Positions 44,601 to 52,992 are shown, numbered from the stretch's first letter. The stretch is DNA of 64,000 bases from Dactylosporangium siamense (GCF_016862795.1 NZ_BONQ01000077.1:62001-126000), one strand, 5' to 3'. Notes: generated by a model from the sequence alone, not told the origin. Made by a program: numbers and translations.

Positions 44601-46096
44601 TTCGAGTCGAGCAACTGCTGGTACAGGCGCAGTTCGGCCGTCAGGGCAGTGTCGGGGCCGGTGCCCTCCAGCAGCAACAGTTCGTGCGGGGCATTCCGGG
44701 CCCGGAGCGCGGCGGCCAGCTCCACCACGTCGGCGGCCGGGACGTCGGTGTCGTCGGTGTCGTGGATGAGCAGGACCGGAGTGTCGATGGCGGCGGCTGT
44801 CACCGGGCCGGGCAGGCGAGCCGCATACGGGCGCAGGAAACGCGGCGCCGTCGACGACCACCCGGGTGGGTCGATGACCGGGGACACCGCCGTCGCCGCC
44901 GCGAACGGGCCGGGCTGCGACACCGCCCGCAACGCCGTGTATCCGCCCAGGCCCGTGCCGCGCACGAACACCTGGCCCGGCACCGCACGGCCGGCGGCGA
45001 TGAGCTGCTCCGCCACCGCCACACAGCCCGCGACGTCCAAGGGATCCGGGCCGGAGGCGACGGCGAACCCGCGACTCGTGAAGTACCGCACCGCCCCAAC
45101 CAGCGGTTCGACACACACGATCACCGGTGCGCTCCAGTCATCCGGGGCGCCCGCCGGAGGGTGCACGGCCAAACCGCCGTCCAGTGCCACCGGCAGCACC
45201 TCCGCAGCTCCGGCCACGACCTCCACCAGCGGCGGGTCCTGGTCGAACCGCACCACCGCGACCTGCGACGACCCGATCAGCGCCACCGAGGACCCGGACG
45301 CCGCCAGGCAGGGCCTGACCGAGGCGTATGGCAGCGGCACAGTATGAGAGGAGCCGGCGAGCAGCAGGCCGTCCCGCGTGGTCAGGACGATCCGGCCGTC
45401 GTCGAGGAAGCAGTACGACGCGTGCCCCAGCTGCCACGGCACCGCCGCGCAGTGCTCCGCGGTGGGGGCGATGGCGGTGCCGTCGTGGCGGTACAGGTTC
45501 CGGAAGCCGGTGCGGTCCGACATGAAGTACAGCATCCCGTCGGGGCCCCAACGCGGCTCGATCGCGGACTCGTCGGGGCCGCCGGCGACGCGCATCGGGT
45601 CGCCGATCTGGCCGTCCTCGTAGGCGGCGACCCACACCTCGCACCCGTCCCACGGCATGTCCCGGGCGCTCCACCAGGTCCAGGCCAGCATGCCGGCGAC
45701 GAAGCGGGGCGAGCCGAAGAACCCGGCGGCCTCGGCGAGGACCCGCACGTCGCCGCCGTCGAGGGGGATCGCGACCAGGGCGTCGCCGTGCTCGTCCTCC
45801 CGGACCGCGAGGAGTTCACCGTCCCCGGGGCAGAGGTCGCCGAACGCACCCGGAGCGACCAGCACCGCAGTGTTGTCGCTGTTCAGCCGGTACAGGCCGT
45901 CGGCGCTCGCGCACCACACCGTGCCCTGGGTGACCGTGAAGTCGCCGCCGCCGTACGCGTGCACGCCACCGCCGACCCGGAACCCGGGTGGCGTCAGCTC
46001 GACCGGCTCCGCCCCGGGTTGATGGCGCACCAGGGCACGGTCGGTGTTCAACCAGTACAGCGTGCTGTCGTCGTACCGCAGCCAATCCAGGGACAC
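44597..46096 (-). CDS. S9 peptidase homologue lacking the catalytic Ser and His
   Basis: A 499-residue protein with an N-terminal beta-propeller (about residues 1-330, including FMSDRTGFRNLYRHDG, typical of S9C/acyl-peptide-hydrolase-like proteins) and a C-terminal alpha/beta-hydrolase part. The nucleophile elbow, GGSxGG in active enzymes, reads FVRGTGLGGYTAL, so Gly replaces Ser. The Asp region (LLIHDTDDTDVPAADV) is present. The His loop (usually EGHGF) is LLLEGTGPD. The catalytic triad is therefore broken at two positions and the protein is probably a non-enzymatic relative. It lies just downstream of the radical SAM gene on the same strand. Confidence 0.85.
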   Translation of the reverse strand: MSLDWLRYDDSTLYWLNTDRALVRHQPGAEPVELTPPGFRVGGGVHAYGGGDFTVTQGTVWCASADGLYRLNSDNTAVLVAPGAFGDLCPGDGELLAVREDEHGDALVAIPLDGGDVRVLAEAAGFFGSPRFVAGMLAWTWWSARDMPWDGCEVWVAAYEDGQIGDPMRVAGGPDESAIEPRWGPDGMLYFMSDRTGFRNLYRHDGTAIAPTAEHCAAVPWQLGHASYCFLDDGRIVLTTRDGLLLAGSSHTVPLPYASVRPCLAASGSSVALIGSSQVAVVRFDQDPPLVEVVAGAAEVLPVALDGGLAVHPPAGAPDDWSAPVIVCVEPLVGAVRYFTSRGFAVASGPDPLDVAGCVAVAEQLIAAGRAVPGQVFVRGTGLGGYTALRAVSQPGPFAAATAVSPVIDPPGWSSTAPRFLRPYAARLPGPVTAAAIDTPVLLIHDTDDTDVPAADVVELAAALRARNAPHELLLLEGTGPDTALTAELRLYQQLLDSN

Positions 46097-46121
46097 GCGG
46101 CCGATTGTCCAGGACGGCGCC

Positions 46122-46769
46122 TCACAGGTCGGCGAGGAGGGTGTCCAGCGCGTCCAGGTCCGCCCAGCCGTTCACCGCGACCCGGCCGTCCGGGTCCACC
46201 GTGACCTCCACCCGATCCGGGGTGGCGGTGAGGTCGTCGAGGAGGTGCGGGAAGCGGTCGGTGAGCAGGACGAACTCCTGGTTCGTCGAGCCGACCCAGG
46301 GGCGGGCGAGGTCGAGGCGGTCGGCGAGGTACGGGCCCGCCACCAGCAGATCGGTGCCGGCCAGCAGGGCGGCGACGTCGGCGCGGCCGGTGGCGACGGC
46401 ATGATCGAGCTGCGCGGTGGTGTATCCGGTGAACGTCATCACCGAGCGGCCGGCGGCCTGGACGGCGGCGGCGACCTTCGCGAGGGCGGCGGCCTGGTCG
46501 AACGGCTCGCCGCCGAGCAGGGTCAGGCCGGAGGTGTCCGCGGCGAGGATCTGGGCGGTCAGCTCCTCGGCCGGGGTGAGCCGGCCGCCGCGGAAGGTCC
46601 ACAGGTGCGGGTTGAAGCAGCCGGCGCAGTGGATGGTGCAGCCCTGGACCCACACGGCGGTGCGGTCACCAGGGCCCTCGGCGCGGGTCGAGGTGAGGAA
46701 CCGCGCGACCGCCACCCGGTCGGGGTCGGCGGCCGGCCGTGGCAGAAGCGGGAGCAGGCGGTCAGACAT
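46122..46769 (-). CDS. NrdG-like radical SAM (4Fe-4S single-cluster) protein
   Basis: A 215-residue protein. CTIHCAGC gives Cys44, Cys48 and Cys51, the CxxxCxxC that binds the 4Fe-4S cluster cleaving S-adenosylmethionine; LTLLGGEPF is the glycine-rich SAM-binding motif. The size and CFNPHLW motif resemble activating enzymes of glycyl radical proteins (NrdG), but no anaerobic reductase gene is nearby. It is the last gene of a tightly packed operon with HhH, DUF2997, DUF1257 and AAA+ genes, and probably modifies or activates a partner of that set. Confidence 0.85.
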   Translation of the reverse strand: MSDRLLPLLPRPAADPDRVAVARFLTSTRAEGPGDRTAVWVQGCTIHCAGCFNPHLWTFRGGRLTPAEELTAQILAADTSGLTLLGGEPFDQAAALAKVAAAVQAAGRSVMTFTGYTTAQLDHAVATGRADVAALLAGTDLLVAGPYLADRLDLARPWVGSTNQEFVLLTDRFPHLLDDLTATPDRVEVTVDPDGRVAVNGWADLDALDTLLADL

Positions 46770-47490
46770 CCAGCACCCGGCCCTGCGGGGCGTGTCCCGT
46801 CGGCGGGGTCCGCGGGCTGCACGTCAACTGGGTCCGCAGCGGTGCGAACTGGTGTGGGGCCAAGCCGGCGGCGAACGCGAACTCGTCCACGCTCGTGAAC
46901 CCCGACCTGGTCCGGCGTTCCGCGACGAGCCGGTGGGCGCGGTCCAGGTCGAACCCGGGGAGCAGCCGGGCCAGGTCCTCGGCCGTGGCGGTGTTGACGT
47001 CCACGACCGGCGGCGCCGGGGCGTAGTACGCCGCCGGCTGCACCTGCATGGTCGGCGGCAACGGCACCGACGTGGGTGGGAACGCCGGCGGTGCGAACGG
47101 TGTCGCTGCCGGCCAGGTGGGTGGGGGTGCGGTCGGCTGGGCGTACCAGGGCACGTAATTCGCCTGCCACTGCAACCACGACGAGTTGATCAGGCAGGCG
47201 TGCACGATGCTGGCAATCCAGACCGCCACAAGCAGGCCCGACGCCCAACCGCTGGTGGAGCTCTTGTCCTCGGAGCCACCGACGAACGCGAAGCTGCCCC
47301 AGCTGAGCAGCAGGTAGACGATGCCGGGGATCCACCAGGACGGTCGCCTGGCGCGCAGCCCGATGACGAGAAACCCGAAGCCGCCGAGGCAGCCCAGGCC
47401 GAGGATGGGCATGAGCAGCCACCAGCTGTGCAGGATCCGCCAGCTCAGCTGCGCGCCCGGGTTGGGTGGGCGGTTAGGTGCGTTCAACAT
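46762..47490 (-). CDS. Membrane protein with C-terminal helix-hairpin-helix domain
   Basis: A 242-residue protein. The N-terminal half has three or four membrane segments (WWLLMPILGLGCLGGFGFLVIGL, WWIPGIVYLLLSWGSFAFVG, WASGLLVAVWIASIVHACL). A Pro-rich linker follows (about residues 118-165), then a ComEA-like helix-hairpin-helix: VDVNTATAEDLARLLPGFDLDRAHRLVAERRTRSGFTSVDEF, which usually binds DNA or protein. It overlaps the radical SAM gene by eight bases and the DUF2997 gene by 17 bases. The start is the ATG at 47490. Confidence 0.8.
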   Translation of the reverse strand: MLNAPNRPPNPGAQLSWRILHSWWLLMPILGLGCLGGFGFLVIGLRARRPSWWIPGIVYLLLSWGSFAFVGGSEDKSSTSGWASGLLVAVWIASIVHACLINSSWLQWQANYVPWYAQPTAPPPTWPAATPFAPPAFPPTSVPLPPTMQVQPAAYYAPAPPVVDVNTATAEDLARLLPGFDLDRAHRLVAERRTRSGFTSVDEFAFAAGLAPHQFAPLRTQLTCSPRTPPTGHAPQGRVLDV

Positions 47491-47686
47491 CGTGCTGCGT
47501 CTCGACGGTCCGCACGTCGGTGTGGACCCTGGTGTAGTCGGCGGTGTACGCGCTGTCCACGGTGCGGGCGTCGAGCAGGTCCTCCAGCACCGCGATGTAG
47601 TCCAGGCACGCCTCGCCGAGCAGCCCTTCGGTCTTGGCGCTGATCTGCCCGTCAGCGGCAACGGTGACGATGATCCGAGGGTTCAC
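47474..47686 (-). CDS. DUF2997-family small protein
   Basis: A 70-residue protein starting MNPRIIVTVAADGQISAKTEGLLGEACLDYIAVLEDLL. The pattern of a beta-hairpin with G-x-I/V, a G-x-x-C helix and a short acidic end matches DUF2997, which in cyanobacteria lies next to ycf35 (DUF1257). The GTG start overlaps the stop of the DUF1257 gene (GTGA). Cys27 could bind a metal or the radical SAM partner. Confidence 0.8.
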   Translation of the reverse strand: MNPRIIVTVAADGQISAKTEGLLGEACLDYIAVLEDLLDARTVDSAYTADYTRVHTDVRTVETQHDVERT

Positions 47687-48135
47687 GACCTGCCCTCCAC
47701 CGCGAAGGTGAGCCGGACGCTGCTGTCGGCGGCGACGCTCTCCGACTCGAGCCGCAACCCGGCCGCCGGTGCGCGCTCGCGCAGCCGCTGCAGCACCGCA
47801 CGCTGCACCTGCAATCCGTAACCGGCGTCGATCGCGCGGACGATGTCGACGGCGCGGGCCTCGTCGACGTCGCCGGTGAAGTGCGCGGCCCAGATCCCGT
47901 CCTCGGTGCGGGTGAAGCGGGCCTGCGCGCCCCGCCACCGCGCGACGATCTCCCCGGCGCCCTCGGTGACCTCGGCGTCGGTGCCGCGCAGCGCGGCGGC
48001 GAGCAGCGACGCGTCCCGCATCCGGGTCTGGACCTGGCAGATCACCTGGTTCTGCTGGTCCCGGCTCGATCGCATCCCGTGCGCGGCGCTCACGGCCGCC
48101 ACGGCGAGCGGGACCAGGATCAGTGACACACTCAT
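47683..48135 (-). CDS. DUF1257 (Ycf35-like) protein
   Basis: A 150-residue protein with an N-terminal hydrophobic segment (MSVSLILVPLAVAAVSAAHG) and a globular part: QTRMRDASLLAAALRGTDAEV, ARWRGAQARFTRTEDGIWAAHFTGDVDEARAVDIVRAIDAGYGLQVQRAVLQRLRERA. This matches Ycf35/DUF1257. AGGAGG precedes the ATG at 48135, which overlaps the AAA+ stop (ATGA). With the AAA+ and DUF2997 genes it forms the conserved Ycf46-Ycf35-DUF2997 set. Confidence 0.85.
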   Translation of the reverse strand: MSVSLILVPLAVAAVSAAHGMRSSRDQQNQVICQVQTRMRDASLLAAALRGTDAEVTEGAGEIVARWRGAQARFTRTEDGIWAAHFTGDVDEARAVDIVRAIDAGYGLQVQRAVLQRLRERAPAAGLRLESESVAADSSVRLTFAVEGRS

Positions 48136-49718
48136 CCGGCACCTCCTGTCGATGTCGCGGAACCCGTCGGGTCCCAGTCCTCGGCCGCGGTGGCGGCGAC
48201 CGCTCGGGTCTCGGCCCAGCCGCGGATGGCGGCGACCCGCTCGGCCTGGGTGACGCTCAGCGGCACCATGTTGACCGCGGCGCGGATCAGGTCGTCCTGG
48301 CGCAGCGGGCGGCGCTCGGAGAACGCGTCGAACAGCCCGGCGACCACCGCCTGCTCGATCTCCGCACCGGAGTACCCGGCGCTGAAGTCGCACAGCTCGC
48401 GCAGGACCCGGTCGTCCAGCGTCAGCTCGCCGGCGACCGCCTTGTGCCGCATCCGCCGGGCGAGATGCACCTTCCAGATCGAGGCGCGTTCGGCCCGGGT
48501 GGGCAGGTCGACGAAGAAGATCTCGTCGAAGCGGCCCTTGCGCAGCAGCTCCGCCGGCAGCCGCTCGATGTCGTTGGCCGTGGCGATCACGAAGACGGCC
48601 TTGGTCTTCTCCTGCATCCAGGTGAGGAACGTGCCGAAGACCCGTGGTGTCGTGCCGGAGTCGCCGCCGCCGGTCGCGAAGCCCTTCTCGATCTCGTCGA
48701 CCCACAGCACGCACGGCGCGGTCGCCTCGGCGGTGCGGATCGCGGTGCGCATGTTCTGCTCGCTGGACCCGACGATGCCGGCGAAGACCCGGCCGACGTC
48801 CAGGCGCAGCAGCGGCAGCCCCCACGCCGCCGAGACGGCCTTCGCCGTCAGCGACTTGCCGCAGCCCGGCACCCCGGTGATCAGCACGCCGCGGGGCGCC
48901 GGCAGCCCGTACTGCGCCGCGGCGGCCAACCAGGAGTTGTCCCGCTTGGCGAGCCACCGCTTCAGGTTCTCCAGGCCGCCGACGTCGGCGAGGTCGACAG
49001 CGGCGTTGACGAACTCCAGCACCCCGGACTTGCGGACCGCCTGCCGCTTCTCCTCGTGGACCACGTCGAGGTCGTGGATGTCGAGCACGTCGTCGCTGAC
49101 CATCGCGCGGGCGAACGCGTTCTCCGCCTCGTGCAGCGTGAGACCGGCCGCGGCCTTGGCGAACCGCTCCCGGTCCTCGCCGGTCAACCCGATCCGGATC
49201 CGCCCGCCGCCGGCGTTGTTGGCGATCATCCCGTCGAGCAGTCCCCGGATCTCGTCCTCGCTCGGCAGCGGGAAGTCGACGATGGTGATGTCCTTCTCCA
49301 GCTCGACCGGGATGCGCAGCACGGGTGCCACGATCACCAGCACCCGCGGCACCTGACCGGCCTTGAACGCCGCCGCCACGTCCCGGACCCGCCGGATCGC
49401 TGTGTCGACCGTCCGGTCGCCGCCGCTCAGCGCCGCGTGGAGGTCCTTGAAGATGAACACGGCCGGCACCTCGGTGCGTAGCACCGCCTCCAGCGCCGCC
49501 GCCGGCTCGGTGGTGCCCTGCCGCGGGGTGCCGTCGGGCTGGATCAGGCCCCCGGTCGCCGACCAGGTCCACACCGTCCGCAAGGTCCGCAGCAGCGCCG
49601 CGTCCCGGGCCACCGCCGACACCTCCGCGACGACCCGCTGCTCCTCGTAGGACTCGATGTAGAGGACCGGGAACCGCGCCTTCAGCAGCTGGGTCAGGTC
49701 ACCACGAAAGCCGCGCAT
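48132..49718 (-). CDS. Ycf46-like AAA+ ATPase
   Basis: A 528-residue protein. The N-terminal part (residues 1-240) looks like a divergent, inactive P-loop domain (FPVLYIESYEEQRVV, VPAVFIFKDLHAALSG, RVLVIVAPVLRIPVELEKDITIVDFPLPS), as in Ycf46 proteins. The AAA+ module has Walker A GVPGCGKS (282-289), Walker B VLWVDEIEK (Asp341, Glu342), sensor-1 Asn382 in FVIATAND, and the Arg-finger segment KGRFDEIFF (Arg396). GAGGAGG precedes the ATG at 49718. Ycf46 acts in regulation of photosynthesis in cyanobacteria; its job in actinobacteria is unknown. It is the first gene of the five-gene operon. Confidence 0.9.
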   Translation of the reverse strand: MRGFRGDLTQLLKARFPVLYIESYEEQRVVAEVSAVARDAALLRTLRTVWTWSATGGLIQPDGTPRQGTTEPAAALEAVLRTEVPAVFIFKDLHAALSGGDRTVDTAIRRVRDVAAAFKAGQVPRVLVIVAPVLRIPVELEKDITIVDFPLPSEDEIRGLLDGMIANNAGGGRIRIGLTGEDRERFAKAAAGLTLHEAENAFARAMVSDDVLDIHDLDVVHEEKRQAVRKSGVLEFVNAAVDLADVGGLENLKRWLAKRDNSWLAAAAQYGLPAPRGVLITGVPGCGKSLTAKAVSAAWGLPLLRLDVGRVFAGIVGSSEQNMRTAIRTAEATAPCVLWVDEIEKGFATGGGDSGTTPRVFGTFLTWMQEKTKAVFVIATANDIERLPAELLRKGRFDEIFFVDLPTRAERASIWKVHLARRMRHKAVAGELTLDDRVLRELCDFSAGYSGAEIEQAVVAGLFDAFSERRPLRQDDLIRAAVNMVPLSVTQAERVAAIRGWAETRAVAATAAEDWDPTGSATSTGGAG

Positions 49719-49786
49719 GCCCCGTGACCTCCTCGAATCCCGGTTGCGTGGGCCCGACGGTAGCAACGCCGCGCCACCGCCGGCGG

Positions 49787-50350
49787 TTACGTCGCGGTGC
49801 GCAGCGGGGCGAGTGCGGCGCTCCAGGCGACCACCTGATCGAGCAGCGTCGTGAGGGCGGCGTCCTGGTAGGCGGCGGGCGCGAAGTCGGTGAGGTCGCG
49901 GAAGTCGGTGGCCAGGTTGAGGGCGACCTGCGCGGTGACGTCGGCGACCTGCAGCGAGCCCATGACCAGGCGCAGCTGCTCGGCGGCGCGGACGCCACCG
50001 TTCCAGCCGTAGGAGACGAGGGCGGCGGCCTTGTTGTTCCACTCGGCGTAGACCCGGTCGAGGGCGTTCTTCAGCGGGCCGGGCAGGCTGTGGTTGTACT
50101 CGGGGGTGACGAAGACGTAGCCGTCGTATCGGGCGACGGTGGCGGCCCACGCTCTGGTGTGGTCGTGGGTGTAGTGGCCACGCGCCGGTGGGACGGGCTC
50201 GTCGATGTCGGGCAGCCGGTGCTGGGCGAGGTCGAGCAGCTCGAACCGGGCGTCGGTGCGCTCACCGGCCCGCTCCAGGACCCAGTGGGCGACGGCCTCG
50301 CCTTTGCGGCCGGGGCGGGTGCTGCCGAGGATGACGGCGATCGTGGTCAT
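49787..50350 (-). CDS. NADPH-dependent FMN reductase
   Basis: A 187-residue flavodoxin-like protein. The FMN phosphate loop is ILGSTRPGRKGEAVAHW, and the flavin ring motif is VFVTPEYNHSLPGPLKNALDRVYAEW, both typical of the chromate/quinone reductase group. LVSYGWNGGVRAAEQLRLV is the second flavin-contact loop. The start overlaps the stop of the hydrolase gene (ATGA). It is the last gene of the TetR-linked operon and may supply reduced flavin or detoxify quinones. Confidence 0.9.
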   Translation of the reverse strand: MTTIAVILGSTRPGRKGEAVAHWVLERAGERTDARFELLDLAQHRLPDIDEPVPPARGHYTHDHTRAWAATVARYDGYVFVTPEYNHSLPGPLKNALDRVYAEWNNKAAALVSYGWNGGVRAAEQLRLVMGSLQVADVTAQVALNLATDFRDLTDFAPAAYQDAALTTLLDQVVAWSAALAPLRTAT

Positions 50351-51036
50351 TGGGGGTTTCCGCTTTCGTTGAGGAACGCGTCGAGGGCGGCGAAGGTCTG
50401 CTCCGGGGCTTCGCGCATGGGCAGATGCCCGCCGCCGGGGATGAGCTCGAAGCGGGCGTCGGGGAAGGCGGCCGCGTAGGCGCGGCCGAAGTCGGGGCTG
50501 ATCACCGGGTCGTGCTCGCCCCAGATGAGCAGGGCGGGGAGGTCCAGCTCGCGGATCCGGTCCAGCAGGGTGGGGTCGTGCAGGTCCGGTCCGGTGTACG
50601 CGGTCAGGGCGGCCATGCCCGCGCGCGGTGGTCCGCCCGGGCCGGTGGTCGGCGGTGGTCCGCTGGGCGGCCGGATCGGGTGTCCGGGGATGTGCGGGCC
50701 GATGGCGTCGATCAGGACCAGCCGGGCGACCCGCCCCCATTGGTCGATGGTGGCGAGCTCGGCGGCGACCCAGCCGCCGAAGGAGACGCCGACGACCGTC
50801 GCGCCGGTGACGTCGAGGCTGGCGAGCAGGTCGAGGTAAAGCCGGGCGAGCTTGGCGACGCTGTCGAGGTCGTCGGGGCGGGTCGTGTCGCCGAAGCCGG
50901 GATGCACCGGGGCGATCACCCGGTGCCCGCCGGCCAGGTGGGTGAACAGGGTGTCTACGCTGTCCGGGCCGGCGGCGCCGTGCAGGAGCAGGACCGGGCT
51001 GCCGTGCCCGGCCTCGCGCACGTCGGGTGCCGTCAT
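50347..51036 (-). CDS. Alpha/beta hydrolase
   Basis: A 229-residue enzyme. The catalytic triad is visible: Ser in VVGVSFGGWVAAEL, Asp in LLIWGEHDPVI and His in PGGGHLPMREAP; the oxyanion HG is in LLLHGAAGP. The substrate is unknown. It lies between the FAD monooxygenase and FMN reductase genes, overlapping both by ATGA, so it acts in the same pathway, perhaps hydrolysing the product of the monooxygenase. Confidence 0.9.
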   Translation of the reverse strand: MTAPDVREAGHGSPVLLLHGAAGPDSVDTLFTHLAGGHRVIAPVHPGFGDTTRPDDLDSVAKLARLYLDLLASLDVTGATVVGVSFGGWVAAELATIDQWGRVARLVLIDAIGPHIPGHPIRPPSGPPPTTGPGGPPRAGMAALTAYTGPDLHDPTLLDRIRELDLPALLIWGEHDPVISPDFGRAYAAAFPDARFELIPGGGHLPMREAPEQTFAALDAFLNESGNPQ

Positions 51037-52169
51037 TGGGCGTCCGCGTAGGCGGCGAACTGCTCGAGCAGGCTGTGCGGGGCCCGCTCGTCGAAGCAGA
51101 GCTCCAGGTTGCGGGCGGCCTCCCCGGCGGCTTCGGCGCTGCGCGGGAACAGGTCCCGCTCGTAGGCGGTGAGCGCGGCCTCGACGTCACCGGGATGGGC
51201 GGCGATGGCCTTGCCGAGCTCGGCGCCGTCGAGCATGGCGAGGTTGGCGCCCTCGCCGGCGAACGGCGACATGAGGTGGGCGGCGTCGCCGAGCAGCGTG
51301 ACACCGGGGACCCGGTCCCAGCGGTGCTGGACGGGCAGGGCGTTGATGGTGCGCGGGACCAGGGCGCCGTCGGCCTCGGCGATCAGGGCGTGGAACTCGG
51401 GCGCCCAGTCGTGGAAGGCTTCGAGCAGGACGGCCTTGCCCTTGTCGGTGTCGCTCCAGTCGACGGTGTCGATCCAGTCCGCCGGTGTGGTCAGCGCGAT
51501 GTAGATGTGCAGGCTGCCGTCCGTCTCGCGGTGGGCGAGGAAGCCCTGACCGGCGCCGAGCGCGAAGAGCATGCCGGCGCCGACCGTCTTCGCCGGGCCG
51601 GGGTGCCGCTCGGCCGCGTCGTGGTGGTCGAGCTCGACGAACGACATCCCGGCGTAGGCGGGCATGGCGTCCGACAGCAGCGGCCGCACCCGCGACCAGG
51701 CGCCGTCGGCGCCGACGAGCAGGCCGGTGGTGACGGTGGACCCGTCGGCGAAGGCCAGCTCGTGCGCGCCGCCGCCCAGGCTCCGCACCGCCGTGACCTT
51801 GCTGCCCCAGCGGATCGTGCCCTCGGGCAGCGAGTCCAGCAGCATCCTGCGCAGGTCGCCGCGGTCGACCTCGGGCCGGGTGCCGTCACCGGCGTCGGTC
51901 TCGTCGGTGTGCACGGTGCCGTGCCGGTCGAGGATCCGGGTGGCCTCGCCACCGGGATGGATGATCGTGCGGAACTCGTCGAACAGGCCGGCGGCCCGCA
52001 CCGCCACCTGGCCGTTGTAGTCGTGGATGTCGAGCATGCCGCCCTGCGTCCGGGCTTCCGCCGAAGCGTCCAGCTCGTAGATGGTCGACGGGATACCGTG
52101 GACGTGCAGCACGCGGGCGAGCGTCAGGCCGCCCAGGCCGGCGCCGACGATCGTGACGGGTGTGGTCAT
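51033..52169 (-). CDS. FAD-dependent monooxygenase (TetX/PHBH-like)
   Basis: A 378-residue aromatic hydroxylase type. The FAD fold is VTIVGAGLGGLTLARVLHVHG, the second motif is LLVGADGAWSRVR (DG motif), and the third is VTLLGDAAHLMSPFAGEGANLAMLDGAEL (GD motif). GGMLDIHDYNGQ and FVELDHHD resemble TetX, which inactivates tetracyclines; the residues for that activity cannot be judged here. ATG 52169 has GGAGG before it. It is the first gene of the three-gene operon, next to a TetR gene. Confidence 0.9.
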   Translation of the reverse strand: MTTPVTIVGAGLGGLTLARVLHVHGIPSTIYELDASAEARTQGGMLDIHDYNGQVAVRAAGLFDEFRTIIHPGGEATRILDRHGTVHTDETDAGDGTRPEVDRGDLRRMLLDSLPEGTIRWGSKVTAVRSLGGGAHELAFADGSTVTTGLLVGADGAWSRVRPLLSDAMPAYAGMSFVELDHHDAAERHPGPAKTVGAGMLFALGAGQGFLAHRETDGSLHIYIALTTPADWIDTVDWSDTDKGKAVLLEAFHDWAPEFHALIAEADGALVPRTINALPVQHRWDRVPGVTLLGDAAHLMSPFAGEGANLAMLDGAELGKAIAAHPGDVEAALTAYERDLFPRSAEAAGEAARNLELCFDERAPHSLLEQFAAYADAQ

Positions 52170-52222
52170 GGCTTCCTCCAAAGGCTGGCTTTTCGATCAA
52201 CGCTAAAGAACCTATTCGTGAC

Positions 52223-52232
52223 GAACATGTTC
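52223..52232. promoter_or_regulatory. TetR operator upstream of the monooxygenase operon
   Basis: The palindrome GAACATGTTC (in the context CGAACATGTTCTTCA) lies 54 bases before the monooxygenase start. The same sequence, with A to G and T to G changes, recurs at 52981 upstream of the TetR gene, which suggests one regulator controls both. Confidence 0.65.
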
Positions 52233-52274
52233 TTCAGGGGTATCGCAACCCGCTTGAAACGCGGCGGGAGCGGG

Positions 52275-52967
52275 TCAGGACGCGGGTACCGCGACCGTGG
52301 AGACGCCGGTGATCAGGACGTCGAACATCCAGGACAGCCGCTGCTCGCCGGTGCCGGAGAACAGCTCGTCGCGGGCGCGGGCGATGTTCGGGCAGTCCTC
52401 GTCCCCGGCGTCGTGCAGCGCCTCGACGAACGCGTCCTGCTCGTCCTGCGCGTCCACCGCCTCGCTGCGCACACCCTGCTCGGCGGCGGTGGCGGTGGCG
52501 TGCTGCAACAGCAGGTCCACACCCCACGCCGCCTGCGCCACCGGCACGCCGCCGGCGTGCAGCAGCCCGAGCAGGGCGTCGACCAGGTGCACGTAGTTCG
52601 GACCCGACGGGCGCAACGCGAGGACCGACCGGGCCAGGCTCGGCTGGCCGAGCAGCACCCGCGTGTAGTCGGTGAGCAGCCCGATCAGCGTGCCGCGCCA
52701 GCCCTCGCCCGAAACCGCCGGGTCGGGCCGGCGCAGGTCGGCGAGCAGCTCGTCGAGGATCGCGCCGTGCAGCTCCGCCATGTTCTGCACGTAGACGTAG
52801 AGCGAGGCCGGGCCGGTGTCCAGCTCGGACGCCAGGCGCCGCATCGTGACCCGCTCCAGGCCCTCCTCCCGCATGATCTGCACCGCGACGGCGACGGCAC
52901 CCGCCCGGCTCAGCGGCGGCTTGGCCGGCCGGTCGCGGCGGCTGACGGGGACTCGACGAGGACTCAT
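52275..52967 (-). CDS. TetR-family regulator
   Basis: A 230-residue repressor. The N-terminal helix-turn-helix is AVAVQIMREEGLERVTMRRLASELDTGPASLYVYVQNMAELHGAILDELL, with the YVYV segment of the TetR recognition helix, and the C-terminal ligand domain (about 95-225) fits the TetR_C group that binds tetracycline-like or other aromatic compounds. It is transcribed toward the monooxygenase operon, and matching operators lie before both. An inducer that is also a substrate of the monooxygenase is likely. Confidence 0.92.
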   Translation of the reverse strand: MSPRRVPVSRRDRPAKPPLSRAGAVAVAVQIMREEGLERVTMRRLASELDTGPASLYVYVQNMAELHGAILDELLADLRRPDPAVSGEGWRGTLIGLLTDYTRVLLGQPSLARSVLALRPSGPNYVHLVDALLGLLHAGGVPVAQAAWGVDLLLQHATATAAEQGVRSEAVDAQDEQDAFVEALHDAGDEDCPNIARARDELFSGTGEQRLSWMFDVLITGVSTVAVPAS

Positions 52968-52980
52968 AACACGATCGTAG

Positions 52981-52992
52981 CGAACGTGTTCG
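52981..52992. promoter_or_regulatory. TetR operator between tetR and dinB2-like genes
   Basis: CGAACGTGTTCG (in the context CGAACGTGTTCGTCA) has perfect CGAAC/GTTCG arms and matches the site at 52223. It lies 13 bases before the TetR start and 52 bases before the polymerase gene, so it could affect both divergent genes. Confidence 0.65.

Noticed and set aside
46122-46769. Anaerobic ribonucleotide reductase activase (nrdG)
   Set aside because: The cluster and SAM motifs fit, but there is no nrdD nearby and the gene is embedded in the Ycf46/Ycf35 operon, so a different target is more likely.
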